Source: Prevotella sp.
GTDB taxonomy: Bacteria > Bacteroidota > Bacteroidia > Bacteroidales > Bacteroidaceae
NCBI GenBank assembly: GCA_017623155.1
Contig: JAGAPR010000001.1
Coordinates: 283,695 to 347,694, forward strand
Reading direction: 5' to 3'
Length of the DNA: 64,000 nucleotides
The translations under genes were made by a program, and so were the position numbers. The notes under the pieces were generated by a model. It did no database searches. It had not been told where the DNA came from and saw only the letters and a program-made list of their open reading frames with translations. Shown one piece after another: positions 35,825-44,882 of this stretch (position 1 is its first letter; each line of letters begins with the position of its first letter).

Positions 35825-36202
35825 GCTTTGTTTTGTGCATGTTCCCAATGCAGAATGAGAAGCCATAATCAGGGCAAATGTTTCCCTGAAATCAAGAGCG
35901 TGTTTCCCAAGCCATTCTTTTGTTTCTCCAAAAATGCCAGAGGTTTCCCCAAAAAAATGCGGTATTTCCCATATTTAGGAACAGGTTCAACAGGTATTAT
36001 ATCACAAAAAGAATAATTCAAATAGAAAACGGCATCTTCTGATTTCACAAGAAGTGTTCGATATGCGAGCCGCAATAAGGGTTCGTGCTTGGAACACTCC
36101 TTTTCCCTTTTGTTGAATCAATTTTGAAGTAAATCATCCTTGACTTATTAGAAAAAATACTATTTTTGACTTGGTGTGAACAAAAAAGGCACACCAGCAC
36201 AA
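35825..36202. other. Gene-free spacer with degenerate TTTCCC repeats at the left island edge
   Basis: About 380 bp between ppdK and the WYL gene. Five GTTTCCC-like words occur between 35879 and 35971 at irregular 19-26 bp spacing (TGTTTCCCTG, TGTTTCCCAA, TGTTTCTCCA, GGTTTCCCCA, GTATTTCCCA). No credible ORF, tRNA, integrase or matching direct repeat for an attachment site is visible. Confidence 0.5.
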
Positions 36203-36211
36203 TAATTTTGC
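36203..36211 (+). promoter_or_regulatory. Promoter -7 element for the WYL regulator
   Basis: TAATTTTGC, 36 bp upstream of ATG 36247. Confidence 0.55.
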
Positions 36212-36246
36212 ATCAAATTCGTATTAGTATATACAATGGATTATAT

Positions 36247-37161
36247 ATGGCACTGAATCAAACTAACAAGCTGGTGTGGATAGTGGAAACCATCTACAAG
36301 GCACGAAAGATAACATTTGAGGAACTCAACCATCAATGGATGTACAATGTTGACCTGAGTGGCGGTGAGGAACTGCTCAAGCGCACTTTCCACAAGTGGA
36401 AGTGGAACATCTTCGACACATTCGGTCTGATGATTGAATGTGAAAAGTCTGCGCCATACCGCTATTATATAGATAATGTGGATGATATGAAGAATGGCGG
36501 AGTTGAAAACTGGATTCTCTGCACTTATTCCGTCAGCAATGCTCTCATTGAAAGCAAATCCATAAAGGACAGGATTCTGCTTGAAGGAGTGCCGAGCGGA
36601 AAGGAATACCTTGAGCCGATTCTTGATGCGATGAAGAAAAATCGTTTTATCCATATCACCTATTACAATTATTGGAGAGATGACTTGCGCGAGCATTATA
36701 TTATGCCATTGTGCGTGAAGCTCTTCCGCCAACGCTGGTATGTTGTTGGACGGCAATGGCCATCAGGAAATGACACCATCTATTGCCTCGACCGCATCCG
36801 TAGTTTCCGTCTGTCAAGTCATACGTTTGAATATCCCAAGGACTTCATCCCACAGGAATACTTTGATGGTTGCTTCGGAATAATAGCCGATAAGGGTTGC
36901 GATATTCAGAAAGTGATACTAAAAGCAAGCCTTGGGCAAGCCAACTACCTTCGCGACTTGCCTCTGCATGAGTCACAAATTGAAACAGAACGAACTGAGG
37001 AATATAGTATCTTCGAGTATCGCCTTCGTCCCACTTTCGACTTCCAGCAAGAGATACTGTGGAACGGAGAGGACATGGAAGTGCTCGAACCACTCTGGCT
37101 CCGCGAGGAGATAGCAGGTAAGATAAAGAGGATGTGGAATATATATAATAAGGAAGAATAG
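36247..37161 (+). CDS. WYL-domain transcriptional regulator
   Basis: A 304-aa regulator: N-terminal helical/winged-helix region (residues 1-70, NKLVWIVETIYKARKITFEEL), then a WYL domain with ITYYNYWRDDLREHYIMPLCV and FRQRWYVVG, and the WYL C-terminal extension ending PLWLREEIAGKIKRM. WYL regulators sense ligands, often nucleic-acid-derived, and are frequently found controlling phage-defence loci such as BREX and CBASS. Here it opens a plus-strand run of nuclease, Fic and phosphatase genes. The stop is 2 bp before the RhuM-Fic ATG. Confidence 0.88.
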   Translation: MALNQTNKLVWIVETIYKARKITFEELNHQWMYNVDLSGGEELLKRTFHKWKWNIFDTFGLMIECEKSAPYRYYIDNVDDMKNGGVENWILCTYSVSNALIESKSIKDRILLEGVPSGKEYLEPILDAMKKNRFIHITYYNYWRDDLREHYIMPLCVKLFRQRWYVVGRQWPSGNDTIYCLDRIRSFRLSSHTFEYPKDFIPQEYFDGCFGIIADKGCDIQKVILKASLGQANYLRDLPLHESQIETERTEEYSIFEYRLRPTFDFQQEILWNGEDMEVLEPLWLREEIAGKIKRMWNIYNKEE

Positions 37162-37163
37162 AT

Positions 37164-38183
37164 ATGAAAGAGAATAGAATAATTGCAAACAACGGCTCTT
37201 CTATCGTGCTCTATACGACAGATGACGGCAATACCCAACTTGAAGTGAAGTTAGAGAAAGATACCGTGTGGCTTACACAAAGCCAAATGGCAGAATTGTT
37301 TGGTAGAGACAGATCTGTAATAGCTCGCCATATAAGAAACATATTTAAAGAGGGCGAACTAAACGAAACCTTGGTATGTGCAAAAAATGCACAACCCAAG
37401 AAATATGGTCGTCGAGAGGATTATTTCCAGTTCGCCGAAACGACATTCTATAATCTGGATGTAATCATATCTGTAGGTTATAGGGTCAAGAGCATCAATG
37501 GCACAAAATTCAGGATTTGGGCTTCAGCACTAATCAAGCAATACCTCATCAAGGGCTATGCCATTGACCAGCGTCGCCTCGACCACTATGATGAATTGAA
37601 GGATGTGGTGAGGTTGATGTCGCGTGCCCTCACTCTCCAAGACAAGGTTTCAGAGGGGGAATATGCCGGACTGTTCAATGTCATCACCGACTATGTCTAT
37701 GCCCTCGATACGCTCGACCGCTACGACTATCAGACATTGGGCATTGAGAAGACAACAAAAGAAGAACCATTCCGTGCTACATACGAGAATGCTATGGATG
37801 CCATCAACGCCCTGAAAGTGAAGTTCGGTGGCAGCCAATGGTTTGCCAATGAGAAAGACGATTCCTTCAAAAGCAGCATAGGGCAGATATACCAGACTTT
37901 CGGCGGCGAAGACCTCTATCCATCAGTAGAGGAAAAGGCTTCCATGCTGCTTTATCTCGTAGTGAAGAATCACTCCTTCAGTGATGGCAACAAACGTATT
38001 GCTGCCATGCTCTTTCTTTGGTTCATGGAGAAGAATGGCATCCTTTATTCCGCAGACGGCAGAAAGCGTATAGCAGACAATACCCTAGTTGCCCTGACAT
38101 TGATGATAGCCGAAAGCCGGACGGAAGAGAAAGATATCATGGTGAAAGTAGTGGTCAACCTAATAAACAAGGATAATCAATAA
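37164..38183 (+). CDS. RhuM-like protein with C-terminal Fic/Doc domain
   Basis: A 339-aa two-domain protein. Residues 1-190 are RhuM-like: VWLTQSQMAELFGRDRSVIARHIRNIF looks like a helix-turn-helix, followed by YNLDVIISVGYRVKSINGTKFR. Residues 200-339 form a Fic/Doc domain with HSFSDGNKRIAA near residue 270, the HxFxDGNKR core shared with Doc kinases and Fic AMP-transferases. No clear inhibitory (S/T)xxxE(G/N) helix was identified. Immediately follows the WYL gene. Likely target modification is AMPylation or phosphorylation; the target is unknown. Confidence 0.88.
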   Translation: MKENRIIANNGSSIVLYTTDDGNTQLEVKLEKDTVWLTQSQMAELFGRDRSVIARHIRNIFKEGELNETLVCAKNAQPKKYGRREDYFQFAETTFYNLDVIISVGYRVKSINGTKFRIWASALIKQYLIKGYAIDQRRLDHYDELKDVVRLMSRALTLQDKVSEGEYAGLFNVITDYVYALDTLDRYDYQTLGIEKTTKEEPFRATYENAMDAINALKVKFGGSQWFANEKDDSFKSSIGQIYQTFGGEDLYPSVEEKASMLLYLVVKNHSFSDGNKRIAAMLFLWFMEKNGILYSADGRKRIADNTLVALTLMIAESRTEEKDIMVKVVVNLINKDNQ

Positions 38184-38205
38184 GTAATTAAGATATGCAA
38201 GACTT

Positions 38206-39383
38206 ATGAGAAGAATAAGATACAATCAACTTCCAGATGACTGGACAGCTCCTGAGCGGTTGTCACGATGTGAAATATTCGTTTTTGAAAGTACACTTGA
38301 GGGCGAGCATTCGGAAGGGAATGCCAAAATCGCATACGAACGGTATGGGGCTGAGTGGGGGTGGGTGCCGGAAGAAGATGGCAGCCATACGCCATCCCTA
38401 CAAACTTCATGAGTGTAGAGGAAGATTTTGAACCGTTTGTCCGGGATTTTATCGAGTATGTAAAGGCACATCCTGACAATCGTTTCATATTGCCTAGAAT
38501 GGAATGCAAGGGGGCGGTTTTTTATGAGAAAGACATCATACCGTTGTTTGAGGAATGTTTCGACCTCCCAAATGTGCAGATGTCACACGCATGGAACATG
38601 AGGATTATCACTTTGCGCACGATAGACGCAATGGCAGCGGGCTACATAAAACGCAACATCCCAGACCCTCCAAAGGTGATGGATGAGGAAGTGCTTGCCA
38701 ACCTATGCTTGCAGTATCGCTACCAGATAGGTTCGGGTGTGAACTCACATGTACCAAGGATCCGCATACGCTATGTGATAGACAGAAACCAGTTTGGCTA
38801 TGTCAAATTCGGAGAATTCTTTATTGTTGACAATGGAGGAGGTTATGACCTGTATGTATGGATGCAGGATGACAAATATGCGGAGCTGCATAATCAAGCT
38901 GTTGTGGAGGAATACTTCGGAGACGAGTGCCACGGCAGAGGCTATGCCGTGAGGATGATATTTGCCGGAGTGGATACGAACATCAAGGATGTCTGTGGAC
39001 AGAACATCTTCACAGGCGATGTGATAGATGTGAGAGACGGTAGTCATCGTATGGGATTTCTTTCCTTGACAATGCCCCCGCATGCTGACAGTGAGAATGG
39101 TGATTATGCTTTTCCTCTTGACAACTGTTGCTTTATGCTCGACAGGGAGAACAATAAACGGTTGAAACTAAAACGCTGTGGCACAGTGTTCTTCCAACTT
39201 GAAAAGACGGAGAAGTCCAAAACCATTTGGGAGCGCAGCCTCTGTTTCAACGGTCCGCGCGACACACTAGAGCAGCACGCCTCCAAAGTTCTCATGGCTC
39301 GTTACACTCCAAACTTCGACAAGGAAGAATGGAAATACCAGGGACTTGCAGAAATGGGGGCCGAGTTTCATTGGGAAAAGTAA
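38206..39383 (+). pseudogene. Macro-like (A1S_2505-type) plus YopX-like protein, interrupted by a frameshift
   Basis: Two frames together make one protein. The first (ATG 38206) gives CEIFVFESTLEGEHSEGNAK and AYERYGAEWGW. The second continues from the G-run at 38357-38361 with GVGAGRRWQPYAIPTNF and VEEDFEPFVRDFIEYVKAHP. Adding one G restores GAEWG-VGAG...QPYAIPT, which matches the FVFGSNLxGxHGxGAA...GQxYAIPT family. The C-terminal half (DVCGQNIFTGDVIDVRDG onward) resembles YopX. The break is a one-base loss in a homopolymer, so it is either decay or an assembly error. No canonical slippery heptamer is in phase here. Confidence 0.65.
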
Positions 39384-39410
39384 TTGCAACATTATAAAAA
39401 ATTCACAATT

Positions 39411-40294
39411 ATGGAAAAAGAAATTATTACTACAATCCAAGCCTTGTTATCAGGGCGTAATGAAGAGTTTGACCAAGCAGAAAAAAACGAGTGAAATTAA
39501 TTCGTCATAAGGATAATCGTAAAGAAAAACTCATAGGCAATAAAACCTATAAGGAATCTCTGTTCGATTTATACCTTAATGAAAACGCTGTTTTCTTGGA
39601 TTATCAAAGTGAGCAATTGAGGAAGAACTTCGAGAGAATAGAATATATTGTGTCTTTTATTGGAGAAGAAGGTGTCACATCCAGATTTCTTGGCATTTAT
39701 AAGAACAATGGTGTGATAGCAGATTTAGGTCTTTATAATGGAGAAGCATTGGTAAAATTTGATTTTCAAGAATTGTCAGGTTTTGAATTGTTAAAAGAAC
39801 GTATAGTAATTGACTGGAGAAGCCCCGTTATGTGGCATCAATACTATGATAACGAGATGCCTGTTGTACGTATTGATAGAGGGCTTACAGAAAACAATAT
39901 ACCAGTATTCAAAAGTTTTGATGACGTTGTGTTGGATTACAACCAACTCAAACGCATATTTGAAACCAATAATGCTGAGTGGAAATCGAAATTAGAAAGT
40001 TGTAACGGAATATATCTCATATTAGACAAAAAATGTGGCAAACAATATGTTGGATCTACATATAATAGAGATGGTATCTGGGGACGATGGAAGCAATATG
40101 CAGAAACAGGACATGGAGACGACAAAGACTTGAAACCGTTGCTGGCAGATGACAGCAACTATGCTGCAAAGTATTTCCAATGGTGCATACTTGAAACTCT
40201 TCCATTAAAGATTTTGGATGAGCAGGCAATAGACAGAGAGTCCTTGTATAAACGAAAATTTGGGACAAGAGAATTCGGTTATAATAATAATTAA
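39411..40294 (+). CDS. GIY-YIG nuclease, two frames joined at an A AAA AAC slippery site
   Basis: Frame one (ATG 39411) encodes 27 residues, MEKEIITTIQALLSGRNEEF then DQAEKNE, and stops at 39492-39494. Frame two continues at RVKLIRHKDNRKEK and carries a GIY-YIG domain in its last 95 residues: NGIYLILDKKCGKQYVGSTY and GIWGRWKQYAETGHG, with Arg and a downstream ETLPL Glu. The heptamer A AAA AAC at 39482-39488 is in the exact phase for -1 slippage and would fuse the two frames; one extra A would do the same. The alternative is initiation at GTG 39491. The family role is DNA cleavage, consistent with other nucleases in this island. Confidence 0.7.
39482..39488 (+). promoter_or_regulatory. Candidate -1 frameshift heptamer A AAA AAC
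   Basis: Zero-frame codons are GAA AAA AAC GAG TGA, so the heptamer is X XXY YYZ in phase, with the stop two codons later. No strong downstream stem was obvious by eye. Confidence 0.5.
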
Positions 40295-40365
40295 TCTTTG
40301 GTTACTATATGCGATAAGGAAAACAATTTGTACTCAGTACTTGAATATTAAAAATAATTATAATT

Positions 40366-40911
40366 ATGGACAAAATTAAAACTCAATCACTGCTCTATTT
40401 TGAGATTTGGTTTGGTATAGTATTATTCATATTACTTTTAGTCTTCCTTGGTATGGATATATATATCGGACTTGACATTAACTCAGCAGACACAACAGCT
40501 CAAGAGGATTTAGGTAGTTATCTAAATAGATTAAACCCGTTAGAACGTAATCTCTTTATTTCCTTCGCGGCAATAATTTCGTTATTCGCAATGAGCAAGA
40601 TAGATTACGTTCCTTGTACTTTCCTTTTTTGGATTGGTTCGATGTATATCTATTATCGATATGGATTTGTAGAGAACAGAATTTTATTTACTATTATATG
40701 GATAGCCAGTGTTGTGTTTTCAATAAAGCCTGCAAGATATGCCAACAACCATTTTGATGAATTATTATCAGGTAGCGACGGCTATAGAAACAGTAGTTCA
40801 CGTTTGGTTAAACTTAGATGGGGTTACGTTTTCAATAGGTATTTCGCATGTTGTTATGGCTTAAACATCTTGTTGTCAATGTTATGTATACAAATTGTAT
40901 ATGTGTTTTAA
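40366..40911 (+). CDS. Predicted four-helix membrane protein, unknown
   Basis: A 181-aa protein with hydrophobic segments at about residues 12-35 (FGIVLFILLLVFLGMDIYI), 63-80, 85-100 and 110-125, plus a final hydrophobic stretch (NILLSMLCIQIVYVF). No domain is recognised. The coding sequence is very AT-rich, as in the adjacent genes. It sits between a GIY-YIG nuclease and a PD-(D/E)XK nuclease, so it could be a membrane effector in a defence-type locus, but nothing in the sequence proves it. Confidence 0.65.
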   Translation: MDKIKTQSLLYFEIWFGIVLFILLLVFLGMDIYIGLDINSADTTAQEDLGSYLNRLNPLERNLFISFAAIISLFAMSKIDYVPCTFLFWIGSMYIYYRYGFVENRILFTIIWIASVVFSIKPARYANNHFDELLSGSDGYRNSSSRLVKLRWGYVFNRYFACCYGLNILLSMLCIQIVYVF

Positions 40912-40950
40912 CTATGGCAATTTCAAAACATCGTATAATTAACAAAAGGA

Positions 40951-41571
40951 ATGGATATTATTAATCAAAAAAAGATAAAGACTCCACAATTGATGAAAGA
41001 CTCATCTGATGTAGATGGTCATGCAGAAGCTGTAATGGACTACATCCTTTCGTGGTGTTTGAGATGGAGTGAGTACAAATATAAAGACGTTAAACCTATC
41101 CTTCATCGCTACTGCCGATATATGCTACTAAAGATTCTTGAAAGAAACGCTTGCGACGATATCATTGTTGAGAGTATCTATGTTTGGAAACAAGAGCAAA
41201 GAATTGACTTATGGGTTGAGGCAGAGCTTGTGGTTAATGGCCAATATGAGAAACACGCTGTTCTTATTGAGAATAAATACTATAGTCCAATACACCCATC
41301 AAAGGATATAGATGGAGTCTTCAGAAACCAACTGGAAGTCTATAAGAAAAAGTTTGAAGCACACTATGCCGACAAAGGCAATTTTCATATTCATTTCGCT
41401 GTCATAACCTGTATGGAAAGGTTTGAAGAAATTTTTACTGACACATACGATGAACATTTGCTTGAGCGTTTAGGTTTCAAACTATTTGCCTTTGACGATA
41501 TGCTTGATGAATCCATTGGTATTGATACAGAAAGTGACATTTTTAATGAATTTTGGCTCAGAAGTTGGTAG
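40951..41571 (+). CDS. PD-(D/E)XK nuclease superfamily protein
   Basis: A 206-aa protein with the PD-(D/E)XK core: RIDLWVEAELVVNG (Asp on a beta strand) followed by HAVLIENKYYSPIH (the ExK motif as ENK), then a Gln-containing helix RNQLEVYKKKFE. The arrangement resembles PDDEXK_20-type proteins found near restriction and defence genes. It probably cleaves DNA in a Mg-dependent way. There is no methyltransferase partner in the window. Flanked by a membrane protein and a DEDDh exonuclease. Confidence 0.75.
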   Translation: MDIINQKKIKTPQLMKDSSDVDGHAEAVMDYILSWCLRWSEYKYKDVKPILHRYCRYMLLKILERNACDDIIVESIYVWKQEQRIDLWVEAELVVNGQYEKHAVLIENKYYSPIHPSKDIDGVFRNQLEVYKKKFEAHYADKGNFHIHFAVITCMERFEEIFTDTYDEHLLERLGFKLFAFDDMLDESIGIDTESDIFNEFWLRSW

Positions 41572-41610
41572 TCACATTTTTTGCGACTACCTAATATACA
41601 AAATAAAGAT

Positions 41611-42165
41611 ATGCAAAACTTAGATAATTGCCTTCCGCTCGACAATTCCCGAGCAAGCTCGAATTGCCCTCGCTTAAACGGCAATTTCGCAGCAATAGAT
41701 TTTGAGACTGCCAACAACGAGCAATCTTCAGTTTGCTCTGTTGGCGTGGTGATAGTGAGGGGTGGGGAGATTGTGGATAAGTTCTATTCCCTCATCAAGC
41801 CCGAGCCGGAGTATTATAATTACTGGTGCAGTCAGGTGCATGGCTTATGTGCTGAGGACACGGATAATGCCCCTGTCTTCCCCGAAATATGGAAACAGAT
41901 AGAGCCTCTTATTGAGGGATTGCCTTTGGTGGCTCATAACAAGGCCTTCGACGAGAGCTGTCTGAAAGCTGTCTTCCGTGTCTATCAGATGGACTATCCC
42001 GACTATGAGTTCCATTGCACATGTATCGCATCACGCAAGCGTTGGCCAGGAGGGCATCACAACCTCGACATCATCGCCGCCCGCTGCGGATATGACTTAA
42101 AGAACCACCACCATGCCTTGGCAGATGCGGAGGCATGTGCGTGGATAGCAAGAGAGATACTATAA
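41611..42165 (+). CDS. DEDDh 3'-5' exonuclease
   Basis: A 184-aa DnaQ-like exonuclease: ExoI FAAIDFETANN (Asp, Glu), ExoII LVAHNKAFDESCL (Asp), ExoIII HHHALADAEACAW (His, Asp), so all DEDDh acids are present. The N-terminal 25 residues are variable and encoded by a sequence with small inverted repeats (CGAGCAAGCTCG). An upstream in-frame TTG at 41581 is possible; ATG 41611 is preferred. As a stand-alone small exonuclease in this cluster it probably trims single-stranded DNA or RNA. Confidence 0.85.
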   Translation: MQNLDNCLPLDNSRASSNCPRLNGNFAAIDFETANNEQSSVCSVGVVIVRGGEIVDKFYSLIKPEPEYYNYWCSQVHGLCAEDTDNAPVFPEIWKQIEPLIEGLPLVAHNKAFDESCLKAVFRVYQMDYPDYEFHCTCIASRKRWPGGHHNLDIIAARCGYDLKNHHHALADAEACAWIAREIL

Positions 42166-42216
42166 ATAAACTGATTAGAATATGTTTAAATTTTATTTTT
42201 AAATAACTCAACGGCA

Positions 42217-42996
42217 ATGAATAAGAGTATTAAAAAAGAGTTGGAAGACCTCTTCATCGAGTGGCACAATAGAATGAAAGCGACAGACAGCACATCTCAT
42301 TTTACAAGGGACGGGTTGATGTATAACAGTATTCCTAATGAACAAAATGAAGACGCCTGGTTTTCATCTCCAAAGCGTGTTTTGTTCTTGCTAAAAGACC
42401 AGAATCAGAAAGGGGGAGAGAAGTGGGATGAAGACATTCGTGAATGGCTGGTAAATACAGTAAACGATACAACAGAACAGAAACTAAGTAAAAAGGAGGC
42501 TAATAGGAATTTAGATCCTCGTTTCATTCGGAATATTGCTTATCTCCTTTGGGGATTGTCAAAGGCAGACAATGATAATCCATGGTGGTATGATGAAGTC
42601 ACAAAGCATATTGACGAAGTGAAGGACTTTTTCAATACCCAACCCTTTGCTATTGTTGAATGTAAGAAACAGCCAGGTGGAGGAAAACTTGTCCCTAAAG
42701 AGTTGAAGCGACATCTACATGATTTCGGAGATTTGCTCAAAAGAGAAATAGAGATATTGTCACCAACTATGATTGTTTGTGCCAGCCACTATATTTACGG
42801 CTTCATATTAGATGTGTATCCACAAGATGGACTTATAAGCATTGAAGGTCACAAGGAAGTCCACTATCATAAGCCATCTGGCACACTTATATTTTGTTCG
42901 TATCATCCGAGTGACAGGAAATCAAATTCCGATATATATGAAGGAGTCATGGATCATTATAGGGCATTCTTGAAATATCAATCAGCTAATAAATAA
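42217..42996 (+). CDS. Uracil-DNA glycosylase-superfamily-like protein (tentative)
   Basis: A 259-aa protein. VLFLLKDQNQKGGEKWDEDI near residue 50, PTMIVCASHYIYGF and LIFCSYHPSDRKSN near the C-terminus resemble the beta-strand/loop organisation and HPS motif of UDG-superfamily proteins. The active-site water-activating residue cannot be assigned by eye. The central region is acidic and helical. No other domain recognised. Lies 51 bp after the exonuclease gene and 9 bp before a DUF6140-like gene. Confidence 0.45.
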   Translation: MNKSIKKELEDLFIEWHNRMKATDSTSHFTRDGLMYNSIPNEQNEDAWFSSPKRVLFLLKDQNQKGGEKWDEDIREWLVNTVNDTTEQKLSKKEANRNLDPRFIRNIAYLLWGLSKADNDNPWWYDEVTKHIDEVKDFFNTQPFAIVECKKQPGGGKLVPKELKRHLHDFGDLLKREIEILSPTMIVCASHYIYGFILDVYPQDGLISIEGHKEVHYHKPSGTLIFCSYHPSDRKSNSDIYEGVMDHYRAFLKYQSANK

Positions 42997-43005
42997 CAAC
43001 AAATT

Positions 43006-43227
43006 ATGGCCATTTGGAAAATTACAGTAAAGGACACCACCACATACAATGGTGTTCACTTAGAGAGAGGCATGTTCGTAGAATATGTTACCCCAACATT
43101 GGATCATCCTCTGTACAAAACGATGCATCACGATGCGGTGAACCAACTCTTCAAAAACAAGTACGGCATTGACTTGAAGAAAATTGGTTTTATCAATGTA
43201 TCACGACTTGACTTTGAGAAGAAATAG
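43006..43227 (+). CDS. DUF6140-like small protein
   Basis: A 73-aa protein with the pattern MAIWKITVKDTTTYNGVHLE, RGMFVEYVT and KNKYGIDLKKIGFINVSRLDF, which resembles DUF6140 proteins of Bacteroidetes accessory regions. Predicted as a small beta-rich fold. No signal peptide. Function is unknown. A terminator-like hairpin follows at 43259-43290. Confidence 0.6.
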   Translation: MAIWKITVKDTTTYNGVHLERGMFVEYVTPTLDHPLYKTMHHDAVNQLFKNKYGIDLKKIGFINVSRLDFEKK

Positions 43228-43258
43228 TCTATAGTATCAACATTTTGATAATATTACA

Positions 43259-43290
43259 TGGAGGTGCGCCCACAGTTGGCACACCTCTTT
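43259..43290 (+). terminator. Terminator-like hairpin inside the island
   Basis: GGAGGTG...CC-cacagtt-GG...CACCTC with TTTTG following. It divides the island into a nuclease part and a phosphatase/FtsZ-like part. Confidence 0.55.
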
Positions 43291-43328
43291 TGTTATTTTG
43301 CACCATAATTATTATAAACATCACAAAT

Positions 43329-44039
43329 ATGACAGTTAAAGAAATATTTGATCATCCAGCAGTTAAGGCTGTAGAGATGGAAATTCTCGACACAATCAGA
43401 GATGAGGAACGTTGTAGGAAAGGTGAGGACGCAAAACTTGCCGTACAACATTTATTGAGTGTCCGCAAACGTATTCTCAATGGAATGTTTGAATGGACGG
43501 ATGAATACTATTCCTTGCTCTCAGAGTTTAATAAAGCTCTTGTCGAAGCGCAGTGCGAGATGAGGGAAAGGTTATTCAGACTATCCGAGAGCGTTAAAGA
43601 AACAGGTCTTGAAAACTTGGAGTTTCAGGGGAAAGTGTTCATGAACTACAAGTATTCCGAAATTCATCCAGTACAAACCATCAGAGCAAGGAAGATGTGG
43701 AATGTGTTAAATGGAAGTTACGATGAGTTTATACCACTCTATAAAGATGGTGTGAATAGTATTTATTTCACAGATCCAGATACAATTCCATCAGAAAAAG
43801 AGGCTGTGTATATTTCTGAAGAAACAGAGAATTGGAATGAAGGACTTGACAGAGAAAAGACAAGAGGTATGAAACTTTGTTATGCCTTCCATAATCTATA
43901 CGAGCACACCACATTTTCTATCCTCGACCTTCTGTGGGTGCGTGATTTCTACATAGATATAAATGCAGAGAGTTCTTACTATACAGGGTCAGACGATTGT
44001 GATGACATAGATTGGAAGGAATTTGACTATAACGACTAA
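43329..44039 (+). CDS. Unknown acidic protein upstream of the PP2C gene
   Basis: A 236-aa protein starting MTVKEIFDHPAVKAVEMEIL, helical in the first half (QHLLSVRKRILNGMFEW, LLSEFNKALVEAQCEMRERL) and strongly acidic at the end (TGSDDCDDIDWKEFDYND). No domain is recognised. The frame extends upstream to 43245 through a terminator-like hairpin; ATG 43329 is chosen. It lies 13 bp before the PP2C phosphatase, so the two are likely functionally linked, for example as scaffold or substrate (inference). Confidence 0.65.
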   Translation: MTVKEIFDHPAVKAVEMEILDTIRDEERCRKGEDAKLAVQHLLSVRKRILNGMFEWTDEYYSLLSEFNKALVEAQCEMRERLFRLSESVKETGLENLEFQGKVFMNYKYSEIHPVQTIRARKMWNVLNGSYDEFIPLYKDGVNSIYFTDPDTIPSEKEAVYISEETENWNEGLDREKTRGMKLCYAFHNLYEHTTFSILDLLWVRDFYIDINAESSYYTGSDDCDDIDWKEFDYND

Positions 44040-44052
44040 AAATTAAATAATT

Positions 44053-44799
44053 ATGATAAAGATTCAATACGCATCGATTAGTGAAACGGGGAAGCGACAG
44101 AAGAACGAAGATGCTTTCCGTATAGTTGGTATGGCTGATGGAAACCGATGGCTTGCTGTAGTTTGCGATGGCATGGGTGGTCATGACAAAGGTGAAGTGG
44201 CGAGTGAAACGGTTGCTGATGCTATTGTTGATTATTGGAGAAATGAAGTGGACGAGACTGACAGCAAGCTGAAAGTGGAGAGAACTTGTCGAAAGGCGAG
44301 GATAGCTCTGGATGATTGCGCATTCGCCATGGGGCATGTAAAGATGGGGACGACTATGGTGATGGCAAGCATAGAAGGAGATACTGTGACCATAGCTCAT
44401 TTGGGTGATAGCAGATGTTATATAGTTCGCCCAGATATGGGGCTGTTATATCAGACAAAGGATCACATCCGCATGGATTATGGTTGGGAAATTATCGACC
44501 GTTGTTTCTTCTCCTATCGTCCTGAAGTATGCGTGCCTGATGTAGTGCAGTTCAAACTGAAAGAAGGCGATCGAATTATGCTATGTTCGGACGGTTTGTA
44601 CAAGTGCATGACGAATAAAATCTTATTGGCAAACATGATGGATGAGAAGTCGCTGGACGAGATACTTGAAGCCTATCACATACGTTGTGAAATGCAGGGT
44701 GATGACAACTATACGGCTGTACTGATTGCTGTAGTTTTAAAAATCATGCCTACATGGATGCTTATGTCGGAATACCGTTTCCACGGAAGAGTACAATAG
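44053..44799 (+). CDS. PP2C-family protein phosphatase
   Basis: A 248-aa metal-dependent Ser/Thr phosphatase. All PP2C motifs are present: KRQKNEDAFRI, VCDGMGGHDKGEVAS (metal-binding Asp-Gly), KMGTTMVMASI, AHLGDSRCYIV, MLCSDGLYKCM and GDDNYTAVLI (metal-binding Asp). It is soluble apart from a short hydrophobic C-terminus (KIMPTWMLMSEY). No cognate kinase gene is in the window. The FtsZ-like gene follows 83 bp downstream on the same strand, so the phosphatase may control it or a shared partner (inference). Confidence 0.9.
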   Translation: MIKIQYASISETGKRQKNEDAFRIVGMADGNRWLAVVCDGMGGHDKGEVASETVADAIVDYWRNEVDETDSKLKVERTCRKARIALDDCAFAMGHVKMGTTMVMASIEGDTVTIAHLGDSRCYIVRPDMGLLYQTKDHIRMDYGWEIIDRCFFSYRPEVCVPDVVQFKLKEGDRIMLCSDGLYKCMTNKILLANMMDEKSLDEILEAYHIRCEMQGDDNYTAVLIAVVLKIMPTWMLMSEYRFHGRVQ

Positions 44800-44882
44800 A
44801 AATTACGTTTCACTTAAATAAGTAATTGATTTTATGCGACTTAAATATTAAACTAATAAACAAATGATTAAGTAAATCAAGT

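Noticed and set aside
35879-35971. Possible CRISPR-like array
   Set aside because: The words are only 6-8 bp, spacing is irregular and flanks differ; no cas genes in the window.
38357-38361. Programmed frameshift at the G-run of the macro-like gene
   Set aside because: The codon phase (TGG GGG TGG) does not form an X XXY YYZ heptamer; an indel is more likely.
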